Shown one piece after another: positions 1 through 10,795 of a stretch of DNA of 64,000 nt. A model generated the notes under the pieces. It worked only from the letters and a program-made list of their open reading frames with translations, did not search any database and was not told the DNA's origin. A program made the translations under genes and the position numbers. Numbering within the stretch: position 1 is the stretch's first letter; each line of letters starts with the position of its first letter. Location of the stretch: positions 9,500,121 to 9,564,120 of the forward strand of contig JABAKD010000016.1 in assembly GCA_012845835.1 (NCBI GenBank), given 5' to 3'. Source of the stretch: Undaria pinnatifida. Taxonomy: Eukaryota > Sar > Phaeophyceae > Laminariales > Alariaceae.

Positions 1-1085
1 GGGTAGTCCCGCCCTCCTCCCCCTCCTCCTCCTCCCCGGTGTCGTGCACGTTTCGAATTTCGTTCTTCCATAGCCGTGAGTCTTTCTCCCCGAGATGGAC
101 TTGAAAAAGTAGCAACGCCGAGAGATGCGGTGGCGGGATTTGATGATTTTGGTAAAAAAATGGCGCTAGCTTTCCAATCTACCCGTGGAAGCTTTTTGTA
201 TAGGGATACGGGGACGGAAATAGCCGAAAACCGAAAAGCCCCCAATTGCTGGAAAATTCGTTGGTTGAGACGTGGGACTGCGCGATGAAGATACAAGATT
301 TTGAGCTCCCATTCCATGACAGCTCTTTCTTCCGCGCAACACGACAACCTATGTATTATGCAGACATCTATCCACTCACCGATCACACACAGAAGTCTCT
401 GGAATGCCACCCCGCGAGTGAAGTCATCCCACTACTACGAGTAGGCCTTGGGAGCTCTGCGACCGATCTGCGATTGCTTTCCGACAACGGCGGCTCCGGT
501 AAGCCTAATAATAGCCTATGTATCATATACGGTATGCTCGGATGCTGCTGCTGTTGTTCGCGTCAGCAGAAGAACCTTGCATATTTGACCGACGGATAGT
601 ATAACAGAGCGGCAGGTATTCTGGTACCTATGCTACAATACTAGACTAGGCTATTTTTCATTTTCAGTGTTGTAATATTTAGGTCTAGTCTGTTGTAGCA
701 GAAGAGAGATCACTTCGGAGCAGCAGCGATCGACGTCCACCGCATGTTCCATCATGATGACTCGTGACAGCACAAAAACCCAACATCAGGCCTGGACTGG
801 ACCTCCGCTGGCCTGCTGCACAGGGAGTACACAGGAACTTACGTACCAACCCCCGGTAGACCCAAGTAGCCCACTCCAAAAGCTAACTCACACCATAACA
901 CTTATTGTTTCATGCAAGCCGAATTCTACAGATATATGTCTGGTTTTGTCCCCCTCAATGCGGGTTATCAGTTTCCGTGCGCAGAACAAGGCTGAACGTC
1001 TTAGTCCCTCCTGTTTACCCTGGCATTAACAGGGGAGTCACCGATCTGTATCCTTCACTCGAGGGTACACACACCGTAACATGCG
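1..1085. other. No supportable gene; weak overlapping ORFs
   Basis: Two overlapping plus-strand reading frames (76-288 and 246-599) are open, but I see no recognisable domain, no clear splice sites and no repeat match inside the window. They could be the end of a gene lying to the left or chance ORFs. Confidence 0.3.
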
Positions 1086-1200
1086 CGATCGAAGTATCAC
1101 ACACACGCAGCTTGCAAAAAGCTGAGTTGTGATCAATCAAAAATCACTTTTGGTCGATCTATCTCATTCACAGCTGAAATGAGAAGTGGAATTTTTCATT
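1086..1200 (-). repeat. Fragment of family A MITE
   Basis: The stretch repeats the terminal sequence of the MITE family described at 3420: a GATCG-AAGTATCACACAC start, an AGCTTGCAAA core and a CACAGCTG block near the end. It is diverged and has lost its partner end. Confidence 0.55.
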
Positions 1201-2397
1201 TTTTCAAACATTCCCAAATGACAGCTGATCTGTCGGCTGATTAGACTAATAAAATACCTTATGGTAGCAGTGTAGTGTATAGCAGTATTGTAGTACCAGA
1301 GTAGTAGCACTGCAACAACAACAGCAGTAGTGAGTATAGACAGGGGAGGCTGGGGTCCCCCACTCAGTATTTAGGCGAGGCATCCCCCGACAGAAAAGGC
1401 GGTCAAAATGACGCGACTATTATAGAGAGCAGTATGCACTCATATAACAACCTGTCGAATGAAAATATAAAAAGGCGGGTTCTCCCGAGGTTCTCCCAGT
1501 AACGCGGTGGCACTGCTCGCGAACACCACCGCCTTGCTTTCACTGGGGGACTGGGAAACCTCTATCTACTCATACTTCGTACTCTGTATGCGGTGTCGAC
1601 CCCTCCGGTACCTTCAGCCTTAAAGTACGTGAAAAAATGCCGAACTTGAGCGACAATGAAACTACCAGGGCGTCGGCCACAGGGGAAGAGTAAGCCATAT
1701 ATAAGATAGGCTTCTGGAGGTAGGGTTGTGCCCGACGGGCCACGAAAGGAGGAGCGCGGCATATGCGCTCAGTAAGAAGGCTCACAATTAAGATCCACTC
1801 ATCACACGCTTGAAGCTTTTGTAGGTCGCGACGCAGCAGTAGTAGCAGCAAGCAGCTGTTTTCAAGGTTCCAAGAGGGGTATAACAAAATATATATGGTT
1901 CCAGGTATACAGCGGTTCACTCAGTAGTACACATCCTCCTCCTGATAATTAATAACAACGACGTGACGACTTCTGCACTGCTGACCATCTGTGGCAGTTT
2001 TCTTTCAACGGGGTATTGCACGGCGACCACAGAGCTGATCTTTCTAGGGTGAAGAATCAGTACGGACACTGGGTGTGCTGGATGTCGACGAGTAGAAGAA
2101 CGGTTTAATGTGAAGAACACACACACACACACGGCAGATAGGCGGTGAGTGCGGTGCGGTGGTATACAGACTCGTTATGATGCTGATTGTTGTTGCTGTT
2201 CTCACATTAAGTTGTATCGTCTACTGTAGTACCACAGGTATTATTTGACTGTCTACCTACTGAATGAAATGCATACATACACGCATGAAACAAGCCCCCC
2301 ACCCCGCGCATTGACGGTCGAGCGTTGTTTGAGAGTTGAGTACCGGGTACGTGTTAATATAAACAGGATTATTATTATTAATTTACTTATTCTCACA
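1201..2397. other. Intergenic; one GC-rich hairpin
   Basis: No gene supported. A minus-strand ORF at 1570-1920 has no recognisable feature. Around 1495-1550 a GCGGTGG/CCACCGC stem lies within a CCCAGT/ACTGGG stem, which could fold as a nested hairpin. A short CA repeat sits near 2117. Confidence 0.35.
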
Positions 2398-2695
2398 CTC
2401 TTGTACTTTCCAGCTTCTTCTGGACAAGCCGTGATCACAGGTGTCGTCCAAATCTTCCCCCCGGTTCTTGCCTTCAATTTTTATTGCGCTTAGGGTTCAG
2501 CAATCCCACTGCTCGTCGATTTCGAGTGTTGCTATCTCGCGCTATCGCGCTTTCCGCAAGTCAATTTGTGCACAAGAAAATTTCCCAACAAATTCATACG
2601 AGTACGCACTACTCGGCGGGGCTCGAACTCACGAAACTGACCTATACCAGGCTCAAGGATAACCTGATACGCCACCGGGGCGACCGGTATCATGG
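2398..2695 (-). mobile_element. tRNA-derived SINE, copy 1
   Basis: About 295 bp closely similar to 29394-29691. Read on the minus strand it begins with a tRNA-like head: CCCCGGTGGCGTATCAGG resembles a Pol III A box and GAGTTCGAGCC a B box (consensus GGTTCGANTCC). The T-stem does not pair well, so this is not a working tRNA gene. A tRNA-unrelated body follows, ending near the CCAGAAG segment at 2410. Two copies 27 kb apart, sharing both head and body, support a SINE rather than a decayed tRNA. Confidence 0.65.
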
Positions 2696-3067
2696 CGCAT
2701 GCCGTCTTTTTGCTGGGCTGTCCATCGCACCGGTACCAGCACATGCTATTAGTAACAGCAGCAAAGCAGTCGGTGTGACGCTCGATCGGACATCGGTTGT
2801 TTATTTTGCCACCGACATCGTGCGCCTACTACTACTGAAGTACCACCCCGACTCGGTGAGTGGGCTCGTAGTATGCGGTACTTGCACTATAACCTCTTCG
2901 GACGGCCCAGCACCAGCACCGCCGTATCTTTCCCGCAGAATGCATTTTCTCCGCGGCGCTCTGATGCTTCAGCGGATAAAAGTAGCAGTAGCAACACAGA
3001 AGCAAGAAAAGCAACCATCGGCCATCAGCAAAAAAACGTAAGTAAAGTCAAAGTCGCGTAGCTCATG

Positions 3068-3400
3068 TTGCATATATTCGCATTTCATTTATCGAAGATT
3101 TCGTCGAAACTCGTATTTGCAAGCTGTGGGTGATACTCCGATCGCGCGTATTGCTGGATGTGTGTCCTCATGAAGAATACGATAGGTCGGCGACTCTCCT
3201 TGGAATTACAAGAAGTGTAGCTTGTACCAGGGTCAACAGGGTGATTAACCCATCTATCTGTGCGCGGCAACTACAAAAACCCGTTTTTGAGGGGGACAAG
3301 ATCTGACAGCTGTCAGAAGGAAATGCATCAGTTAATCAAGCACATATCCTGTAAGTCGAATAACTGGTGAGGGGAGGGCGGAGTTAAAAATCAACATAGA
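3068..3400 (+). mobile_element. Family A MITE, partial copy
   Basis: Shares CGAAGATTTCGTCGAAACTC, the AGCTGTG..GATACTCCGATCGCGCG block and the GTCGGCGACTC..GGTCAACAGGGTGAT interior with the copies that follow. The left outermost TIR and the right TIR are missing. Confidence 0.6.
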
Positions 3401-3419
3401 GTCTAGACTATACAAGCAT

Positions 3420-3718
3420 TATAAAAACCAAAATACACTCCATCCAGCTGTGAGATTGAAGATTGTGTCGAAACTCATCTTTGCAAGCTGTGTGTGATAC
3501 TCCAAGATTTCGCGCGTATTACTGGGTGTGTCTTCATTAAGTATATAGGTCGGCGACTCCCCTTGGAACTACGGTGTAGCTTGTACCAGAGGGTCAACAA
3601 GGTGATGTTAGTCAGTCTCTGTAATATATATCGATCGGAGTATCACACACAGCTTGCAAAGATGAGTTTCGACAAAATACTCGATCTCACAGCTGGAGTG
3701 TATTTTCATTTTTCATAA
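3420..3718 (+). mobile_element. Family A MITE, full copy with long TIRs
   Basis: About 300 bp with inverted ends of roughly 90 bp. The left end runs from AAAATACACTCC through CAGCTGTGAGATTGAAGATTG to TTGCAAGCTGTGTGTGATAC. The right end at 3635-3718 is the reverse complement (GTATCACACACAGCTTGCAA ... CAGCTGGAGTGTATTTTC). No coding capacity, so a non-autonomous DNA transposon. The superfamily is not clear because the target duplication cannot be read in this AT-rich flank. Confidence 0.75.
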
Positions 3719-3736
3719 TATAGTCTAGTCTAGTCA

Positions 3737-4085
3737 ATATAAATAAGAATACACTCCAGGAATGAGATCGAAGATTTCGTCGAAACTCATCTACCAGGTA
3801 TCTTTTTTGCAAGCTGTGTGTGATACTCCGATCGTGCGTGTTACTGAGTGTGGGTGTGTCCTCAACGAGGATATAGGTCGGCGACTCCCCTTGGAACTAC
3901 AGTGTTGTGTAGCTTGTACCAGGGTCGACAGGGTGATGTTAGTTAGTCGGCGCGGAAACTATAAAACCCGTTTATAGACTAAATATATTATATATGCGCG
4001 ATCGGAGTATCACACACAGCTTGCAAAGATGAGTTTCGACGAAATCTTCGATCTCACAGCTGGAGTGTATTTTAATTTTTATAAT
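3737..4085 (+). mobile_element. Family A MITE, full copy carrying a TACCAGGTA insertion
   Basis: Second copy with both long inverted ends, immediately beside the first. In the left arm, where the other copies read CATCTTTGCAAG, this one reads CATC-TACCAGGTA-TCTTTTTTGC. It has therefore gained a few bases centred on the quasi-palindrome TACCAGGTA (3792-3800). Confidence 0.75.
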
Positions 4086-4097
4086 ATTATATACTGG

Positions 4098-4880
4098 AGT
4101 ATTATAAAAACACACTCCATCCAGCTGTGAGATCGAATATTTTGTCGAAACTCATATTTGCAAGCTGTGTGAGATACTCCAATCGCGCGTATTACTGGGT
4201 GTGTGTCCTCATTATGGATATAGGTCGGTGACTCCCCTTGGAACTACTGTGTAGCTTGTACTAGGGTCAACAGGGTGATGTTAGTCAGTCTGTGCGTGGA
4301 AACTATAAAAACCGTTTTAAGTTTTCAGGGGGACAAAATATTACAGCTGTGGAAGGAAATGCATCAGTTTATCAAGTGTATATATGCTGTTAGTCGTAAA
4401 ACCAGTAAGGAGAGGGCGGAGTGTTCGAAGGGTTGGGGGGGTGGGGTTCGGGGAAGGGGGTGGGCGGGGGGGGGGGGGAAGGGGATTTCCAACAGCTTTA
4501 GGTCGCATACTGTGGGCTTGCTACACACGTGGTGCTAGGTCTAGGCGATGGTTCGGGTGGTGGGTAAGGAGGGGGCGTTTGGGGGGGGGGGGCGAATTGA
4601 AGCTACGGCATGGATGGCTAAAATTATAATAAGGTGATATCAACTGCCTGATAGTGTTTATTACTCTGGCATATTTTGATTTTAGGTGGGGTGTTTGAAC
4701 AAGAGGGAGCGGGGGAAAAAAACAAAAGGGGGGGGGGGCGGATGAATTGGAGCTACGGCGTGGATAGCTATGAAGATAATCAGGTGATGTCAGCTGCCTG
4801 ATAGTGTTTCTTACTCTGGCAGAATTTGATTTTAGGTGGGGCGTTTGAACAAGAGGGATCGGGGGAGGGGACAGGCGGGA
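4098..4880 (+). mobile_element. Family A element, long form with left end
   Basis: Begins with the family A left end (ACACTCCATCCAGCTGTGAG) and continues past the short internal region into about 450 bp of extra interior with long G runs and two direct repeats of a CTGCCTGATAGTGTTT segment (4645, 4795). The same interior occurs inverted at 49420-50368, where the right-end TIR survives, so a longer family member exists. Its ORFs are G-run artefacts. Confidence 0.6.
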
Positions 4881-4883
4881 CAA

Positions 4884-5150
4884 TGTTAAGATACGGCCTC
4901 GAAAGGCCTGTAGGTATCCGAATTCGAGATCATTTGGATGGGTTTCGTATGATAAGGTTGGCGGTTTATATTCGGGGAAGTTAGGAATTAGATCGGAGGC
5001 ACGCGCCTCCGATCTCAGAAGCTATCCCGGGCTCTGGTGGAAACGAATAAAGCTACATCTCTACGAAGGAACGAAAGTGAGTACTCTCCGAGGACCTGCT
5101 CAATTGGCAGACCTGCAGGGGGCACTCTGTCCCCCACCTTTAATTTCACA
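4884..5150 (-). mobile_element. Solo LTR of TRIM family 1
   Basis: 267 bp beginning TGTTAAGATACGG and ending in TTCACA, the reverse complement of the LTRs at 52850 and 53470. It is flanked by the direct repeat ACAA (4880-4883 and 5151-5154), the expected 4-bp target duplication. One LTR between intact duplications is the usual product of LTR-LTR recombination. The LTR holds a strong palindrome, GATCGGAGGC / GCCTCCGATC, near 5000-5025. Confidence 0.85.
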
Positions 5151-6508
5151 ACAACTCAATATGTGCGCGGAAACCAAAAATCCTTCAAGGGGACAAATAT
5201 ATACCAGCTGATATTTTACGCCAGTTTCGCAAGTTATTTGCACGTTTCGTCCGGAGGGCCGTGACTAACCGGGAGAGGTTGCCACGCTGTACTGACTCAG
5301 TCGCTTCGTACCGTATACTCATTAGCGTATCTTATGTGATGCCACCGACACAACAACCATGATCCTGCGATGCTGGTGATGCCCTATACGGCGACGTTCT
5401 GTGTTGGCGTATGTATATCCTGGCGCAGTGCGAATCTAATAAGAGCACCCTGTGGCAAGCCGAACCAGTAGGCGCTCACCTTTATTTGCTCTTATCTGTA
5501 AGCACCTGATATTGGGCTTGAAATGTCTCCCGACTCCTGATCTTTGGCGCTGATATTTCCATTCCATTCCTACAGCAGTAATTCAAGACATTTTGACCAT
5601 TTCCTGCTCGTTTCCTGCGCCGTCGAAGCAGACAACATTTTAACTTTTCTAGAATATACCAGGTATATATTTAATTGGAGTGTATTTTAATTTTTATAAT
5701 ATTTAATTTTGGTAATATATCTGGTACACGGCAGGACATGGCGATTCAGCCCGAGAATGCTCTGATGTCGGGCGCTCTTAAAATCGGGTTACCCACTACT
5801 ACTACTACTACTACTATTACTACTACTACTACACTACCACACTATTCTACTACTGCTGCTGCTACTACTACCACTATTAGTAGTACTACACTATACTACT
5901 ACTGCTGCTGCTACTAACATACCAATAATATCGTTGTGTATGCCGCGCCGATCCAGGAACCAGTGCTCAGGGCAGAACGAACCGGACCGTCGTTTCGTCA
6001 CTCAGCCCTCGCCATCAGGGGGCACGAAAGGGGCCACATCGCCCAGGGGACGAGGCCGCTATTAGTATACCTGAAGAAACGCGACCTTAATAAGTAGTCG
6101 TGTGTGCATCCACTCCTCCATCCACCAGTCGGTTCAATCACCGACATATCATCTACACAGATAGATCTACAGGGCCATTTACATATATTTTCATATATAC
6201 TTTCATATTGGCCATTGACCACCTACTATTTCTATTTCTACCCGCTTGGGCACCTTCATCTTCGTCTTCACCACCACAAGAGCGTAAATAAGGCTGTGGA
6301 CATGGATCCTGTGCCGGCAATACCGATCAACCTCCCGTCAGGTGCGCGCTGCCACGACGTAGAACGTGCGTAAGGTCCAAAACGTAAGGTAAAGTATCCT
6401 GACGGTCAACACCGCTGCCGCCGCATTGTTTCCCGCGCGCAGTAGGGCACCCCCGCCAGTGCCTGTGTTATTGCTGGGATGCGTTCAGCGAGCAATGCAA
6501 TGGTATAA
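5151..6508. other. Intergenic; ACT microsatellite and MITE end
   Basis: No gene supported. 5795-5917 is an imperfect (ACT)n tract interrupted by GCT and ATT. 5683-5712 is an isolated family A terminus (GGAGTGTATTTTAATTTTTA). TACCAGGTA occurs at 5657. Confidence 0.5.
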
Positions 6509-6640
6509 AAATTGGAATGCACTGCAGTTGTGAGATCGAAGATCAAGATTTCATCGAAACTCATCTTTGCAAGATGGATGACGTGTGTGTGATACCCCGA
6601 TCACGCGTTGTACTGTTGCTGTACATGGTGTGCGTCCCTC
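6509..6640 (+). repeat. Family A MITE fragment
   Basis: Contains the left-end blocks GTGAGATCGAAGATC and CATCGAAACTCATCTTTGCA followed by GTGTGTGATACCCCGATC, then diverges. The right end is absent. Confidence 0.55.
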
Positions 6641-7527
6641 ATTTTACCGGCATCGCTGAGTCGTCCGTTGACCGTTCGTTGCGTTTTGCAGACAATCGGA
6701 TCGATTGCGCGGCTTCTATGTTCTATGATATCCGGGGGTGATGAACACGCGTAAACACGTTCTACCGCTGCAGCATGCTGTTGTCGAAAATCAAAATGGT
6801 TGGGGTGCCCCCGACGTTGGTTGAATGACTTCATCTGCTCGGCTTCTATTAAATAGTTGCTGGCTGTGGCTGTTGAGCTTTTTTCTTCATTTTTCTCATG
6901 TCGTGCTTTTTTGGCCTTTTCGTTTTCCTGCTTCTTTCCTATCGTTTTTTTCCCACCTTTCTTTTCCTCCCCGTTGTTTCAAATATAGTCTTCTTCTGGT
7001 GTGCTGGCTTGCATCTATTTTGCCCGCGTGTTCATTTCGGCCCATTGCATGGCCAAATCACCTTGCCCTACGTTAGCAATGTGTATCCCTGCTGTCTCGT
7101 ACGAGTTTGTGGCCGAAGAAGTCGTCTTTCTGGGCCACGAAGAAGTCGCCACTCTAGGAGGCAATCAAGAACACACCGTACATGTATCGGATACGTACAA
7201 CATTTTCATTTTATTTTTTTTGTGGCGATTCGAAACTTCGAAATTGACCTTGTCACATCTTGCGGTCTATATGAACTGAATGTTTGATACGATACGTAGC
7301 CTGTGTCTTCTCTACCGAAAGATTCGATGAAAATCGTCGAGTAAAGGGGGAATGCTGAGAACCCTACGCATGACACATATAAGTGAAAAGGAGTACCGCC
7401 GTGGGGGGGGGAGGAGGGGCGACGCCTGTGACCACGGCTCGTCACCTGTGTTGCTTTGTTGCTTTGTGACAGATACATACGCACCCACAAAGCAAAAAAG
7501 CCATCCCACCGTTGTAGAGTACGCGTG
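6641..7527. other. No supportable gene
   Basis: Pyrimidine-rich stretch at 6870-7020 and several overlapping ORFs on both strands without motifs, splice logic or repeat support. Confidence 0.35.
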
Positions 7528-7760
7528 CAGCATGAGTCCCTGAGGTCCTCACATGAGGAGCTCAATATCTCACCCGATACTACATTATTTGGAAGGCATT
7601 CGTTCGCACAACCTGACCAAGCTCCTATGCTTTCTTAGTCTTAAAACAATACGTACTCGTGAAAATACAACTAATACTTCACTCACCTTATGTGAGAAGC
7701 TCAATTGGCCAGGTATACCTTTTTTTGGCTCAAAAAGTGCAACCCCTACCGTGGGATGAC
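7528..7760 (+). mobile_element. Family C MITE-like repeat
   Basis: About 230 bp shared with 63318-63546 and, inverted, with 18705-18965 and 31018-31277. It runs from GCAGCATGAGTCCCTGAGG through GAGGAGCTCAATATCTCAC and GGAAGGCATTCGTT to CAATTGGCCAGGTATACC and ends CCCCTACCGTGGGATGACTC. Four full-length copies with the same ends indicate a mobile, non-coding element. TIRs are weak or absent. Confidence 0.65.
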
Positions 7761-7994
7761 TCAAAAGAAAAATGCGGCATAACCTAAAACGACGTCAAAT
7801 ATTACACTTACTATTGAAACCGGGGTTTTGTCAAAAACAGCCCCGCACAATTCCCTGTGGGTCGTTCAGCGCTCTATCTATGCTATTTTCACCGCTGTGG
7901 CACCGTGTGCTCCTCGCGGAAACACCCGAAATAACTTAATGGCCAAGTCTTGAGATATTATTAGTATGATCTGTTGTTTGTTTCGCGTGTTTGT

Positions 7995-8640
7995 GTAGTT
8001 ATTGGTGGGGACACAGAGTGCCCCCTGCAGGTCTGCCAATTGAGCAGGTCCTCGGAGAGTACTCACTTTCTTTGCCTTCCCAGAGACGTCGTAGCTTTAT
8101 TCGATTCCACTAGAGCCCCGGATAACTTCTGAGATCGGAGGCACGTGCCTCCGATCCATTTCCTTACTTTCCCAAATATAAAACGCCAACCTTATCATAC
8201 GAAACCCATCCAAATGATCTCAAATTCGGATAATTACAGTCCTTTCGAGGCCGTATCTTAACGCTAGCCCACCCTGATAAGTCGCATATGCAGAAATATG
8301 GGAGATTCGGGGAAACTCCTTTTCCACGAACTAGACCATGAGTCGAAGATGCGGCTCCTCAAAACCCACTCCCACACCTCTAACGGTCTGGCTATGGATC
8401 CAGGAACACGCGAAGATAAGCAGTTGGAAGAAACGCAGACCCTACAGCAAGGCAAAAGTCACCCACCAAGAACCTGCCGCTTGCCGCCGGTGTGGCGGGG
8501 GGGGCAGAAAAGGCTCTAGAACCTGCCGCATGTCGCCGGTGTGGCGGGGGGTGGCAGAAAAGGCTCTACGGCAAACCAACCACAGATAAGGTACTATGGC
8601 GAGGCGATGGGTTATGGTGGCTTGGAAAATCAGCGCGAGC
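7995..8640 (-). mobile_element. TRIM family 1, old copy lacking the right LTR
   Basis: 7995-8263 is an older version of the LTR at 52850 (GGGGACACAGAGTGCCCC start, TATCTTAACG end, and the GATCGGAGGCACGTGCC palindrome). 8264 onward matches the TRIM interior (CTAGCCCACCCTGATAAGTC). A roughly 45-bp interior segment around GCCGGTGTGGCGGGG is duplicated in tandem at 8475-8565. The PBS side and second LTR are missing. Orientation follows the intact copy, whose PBS is on the minus strand. Confidence 0.7.
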
Positions 8641-8660
8641 ACTACCGAGGACAAGGTATA

Positions 8661-9073
8661 CCTGGTCCGCTTTCTGGACGACCCGGGACCGATTAAACCT
8701 CCGCTTCTCCCGGCGCGCTACACAACTTCGACGGGAGCCGTACGAGGCTCTTGGTACCTGCAAGTTCACATCGCCAGTGCGTTTCCTCGTGGATCCAACG
8801 TAACGTAGATGAATCTCGAGGCGCGGTCGTGGCCAGTTGACTTTCAAGCCGCCACCGCTCCTCAATAGTTCTTCATTTTTTGGAGTTATGAGGTTTAAGT
8901 CTTTGTCTTTGGGTTGTTCGTAGTGTCCTGAGAGTCTTCGTCGTCGGTTTTTGGGGCGGTTCTTCCCATTTTTTTTTATTCTTGTCCTGCCGAACCCCTT
9001 GCTTAGTGCCGGGCCAGGCTTCGGGTAAAACGCTGCTATCTGAGACGCAGGGCTCTCGCTTTTTCGTCATTGT
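8661..9073. other. No supportable gene
   Basis: Between the old TRIM and the gypsy remnant. Short ORFs only. T-rich segments at 8875-8990. Confidence 0.3.
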
Positions 9074-10349
9074 TCAATTTCGCCCTGCCGACGCCCTCCT
9101 CAGCCCAGAGACGGGAGACGACCAGGGTACCCTGTCACAGCGCATGAGTATATCAGTCACTGCAAACCGAACCGAACGCGTGAGTTGCTGTGTGCCGTCA
9201 GACTTGTTCGAAGAGGCGGGGAACGGTAGCACAGAAATGCGTGATACGTCCTTGTAGGAGAGCTTAACACAGTCACGCCTAACCGAGTCATCAAGCGTGG
9301 ATTTGGCTAGTGCCGCGGCGATAGCAAGTTCGGCGGTACGATCGCGGGCCAAATCCGAAGAAACAGGCTTGGTGCGGTCACCCGACACAGTCAGTTTGCT
9401 CAGCCGTTCAGCGGAGGAGGCAATATCCACCAGGGAGGGAGTTACTTTCCTCTTGCCGGCTACCACTGTCACCTCGCCGTGGTCCGTGTTCGAGCTCGAA
9501 GACGAGCGGGAGGAGGTTGACGAGCCGTCCCACGCTGAAAGCCCTTGTGCGCTGTTTCGCCGTCCTCCGGTGCCTCTTCCCGAGCTGCGACCGCCGCTCC
9601 GGTTGGTTCGGGCCTGGTTGCTCCCTTGGCGGCGCTGTGGGCCACCACCAGTACCCGACGCTCCCCCCGCGCTTCCACCACCGTTGCCACCCCCGCGGTG
9701 GTTGTGGTGGCCACCACGCCCACCATTTTCCCCGTTTCCCCCAGTCTGGCCGCCACCATCCCCGGAGTTACCACCTCACCGGTTGCGGTCCCCCCGATCG
9801 CGGCTGCCACCGCGCTGCTTTTTGGTGGAGCGCCTTCCTTCCAGCGCTTCCTTTGGAGTCGGCCACAGGACTGGGTCAGGGGCGTCGTCGTGGGCCAATC
9901 TTAAGGCTTTGACCAAGGCGAGGGTAGGTGTTCGCCTCATCTGCCCGAAGGCGGACGAGTTGTCGCGGCGAGCCCAGACTGCTCCGACCGAAAGGTCTTC
10001 CGCCTTGAACGACGACCGTCGCTCTGACGTTAGGAGGGCCGTGGCCGCTGCTACCACCGCCTCCGCCAGATGCGCCGATAACTCAACCCTCGGCGTGATA
10101 GCCATGTACTGAATGCTGCCAGACATGAAAGCGTCGTGCCCGGGTCGTGTCTCTTGGGAGGCAACACCCAGCGGGTTCACCGGGGAACGGGTAGCTCTCG
10201 CCGGAATCCATGTAGCTGAGAGGGCAATGGCTTGGCGTGCCCTCTCTATCGCGCGGAACGCCTCGCGAGCAGCGGCCCTCGCCTGGTCGAGGGCTTGATC
10301 CTCGCGGCGTCGACGTTCGTCATCGAGCCGTCTGCGTTCCTCTCGACTA
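9074..10349 (-). pseudogene. Gag-like polyprotein of a Ty3/gypsy element, broken
   Basis: The minus-strand frame reads through an Arg/Glu-rich coiled-coil-like helix (SREERRRLDDERRRR near 10340), then a conserved stretch around MAITPRVELSAHLAEAV, then a Lys/Arg-rich part. A TGA at 9776-9778 interrupts the frame. After it the same frame stays open through a long Gly/Arg/Asn-rich segment (RGG-like, 9480-9770) and on to 9074. A helical segment followed by a glycine/arginine-rich nucleic-acid-binding tail fits a retrotransposon Gag in which zinc knuckles are replaced by a basic tail. No protease motif was found. Association with RT and RNase H pieces of the same element just to the right supports the call. 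Homology was not tested. Confidence 0.55.
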
Positions 10350-10794
10350 AGCAAGGTTGCGTTGGCTTCGTCGAGAGGAACGCAGACGGCTCGATGACGA
10401 ACGTCGACGCCGCGAGGATGAAGCCCTCGACCAGGCGAGGGCCGCTGCTCGCGAGGCGTCCCGCGCGATATAGAGGGCACGCCAAGCCATTGCCCTCTCA
10501 GCTACATGGACTCCGGCGAGAGCTACCCGTTCCACGGTGCGCCCACTGGATGTTGCCTCCCAAGAGACACGACCCGGGTACGACGCTTTCATGTCTGGCA
10601 GCATTCAGTACATGGCTATCACGCCGAGGGTTGAGTTATCGGCGCATCTGGCGGAGGCGGTGGTAGCAGCGGCCACGGCCCTCCTAACGTCAGAGCGACG
10701 GTCGTCGTTCAAGGCGGAAGACCTTTCGGTCGGAGCAGTCTGGGCCCGCCGCGACAACTCGTCCGCCTTCGGGCAGATGAGGCGAGCACCTACC
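9923..10794. repeat. 425-bp near-perfect inverted repeat inside the gypsy remnant
   Basis: 9923-10349 and 10370-10794 are reverse complements with only scattered differences, separated by about 20 bp. The stem closes on CTGCGTTCCTCTCGA / TCGAGAGGAACGCAG. Both arms carry the same part of Gag, so the copy must have folded back on itself. This could be a true fold-back rearrangement or an assembly/template-switch artefact. Confidence 0.85.
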
Positions 10795-10795
10795 C
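10370..10795 (+). pseudogene. Second, inverted copy of the Gag segment
   Basis: The plus strand encodes the same peptide as the minus strand of the left arm (DVASQETRPG, then MAITPRVELSAHLAEAV, ending FGQMRRAPTR), with a few substitutions. It stops abruptly at 10795, where minus-strand RNase H sequence begins. It has no start or end of its own. Confidence 0.75.

Noticed and set aside
2620-2695. tRNA gene on the minus strand
   Set aside because: B box is good but the T stem and acceptor do not pair, and 295 bp including a body are shared with 29394; a SINE explains it better.
9297-10112. Long plus-strand ORF (271 codons)
   Set aside because: It is the antisense of the Gag-like frame; Pro/Arg/Ser-rich composition is what the complement of a GC-rich Gly/Arg gene gives.
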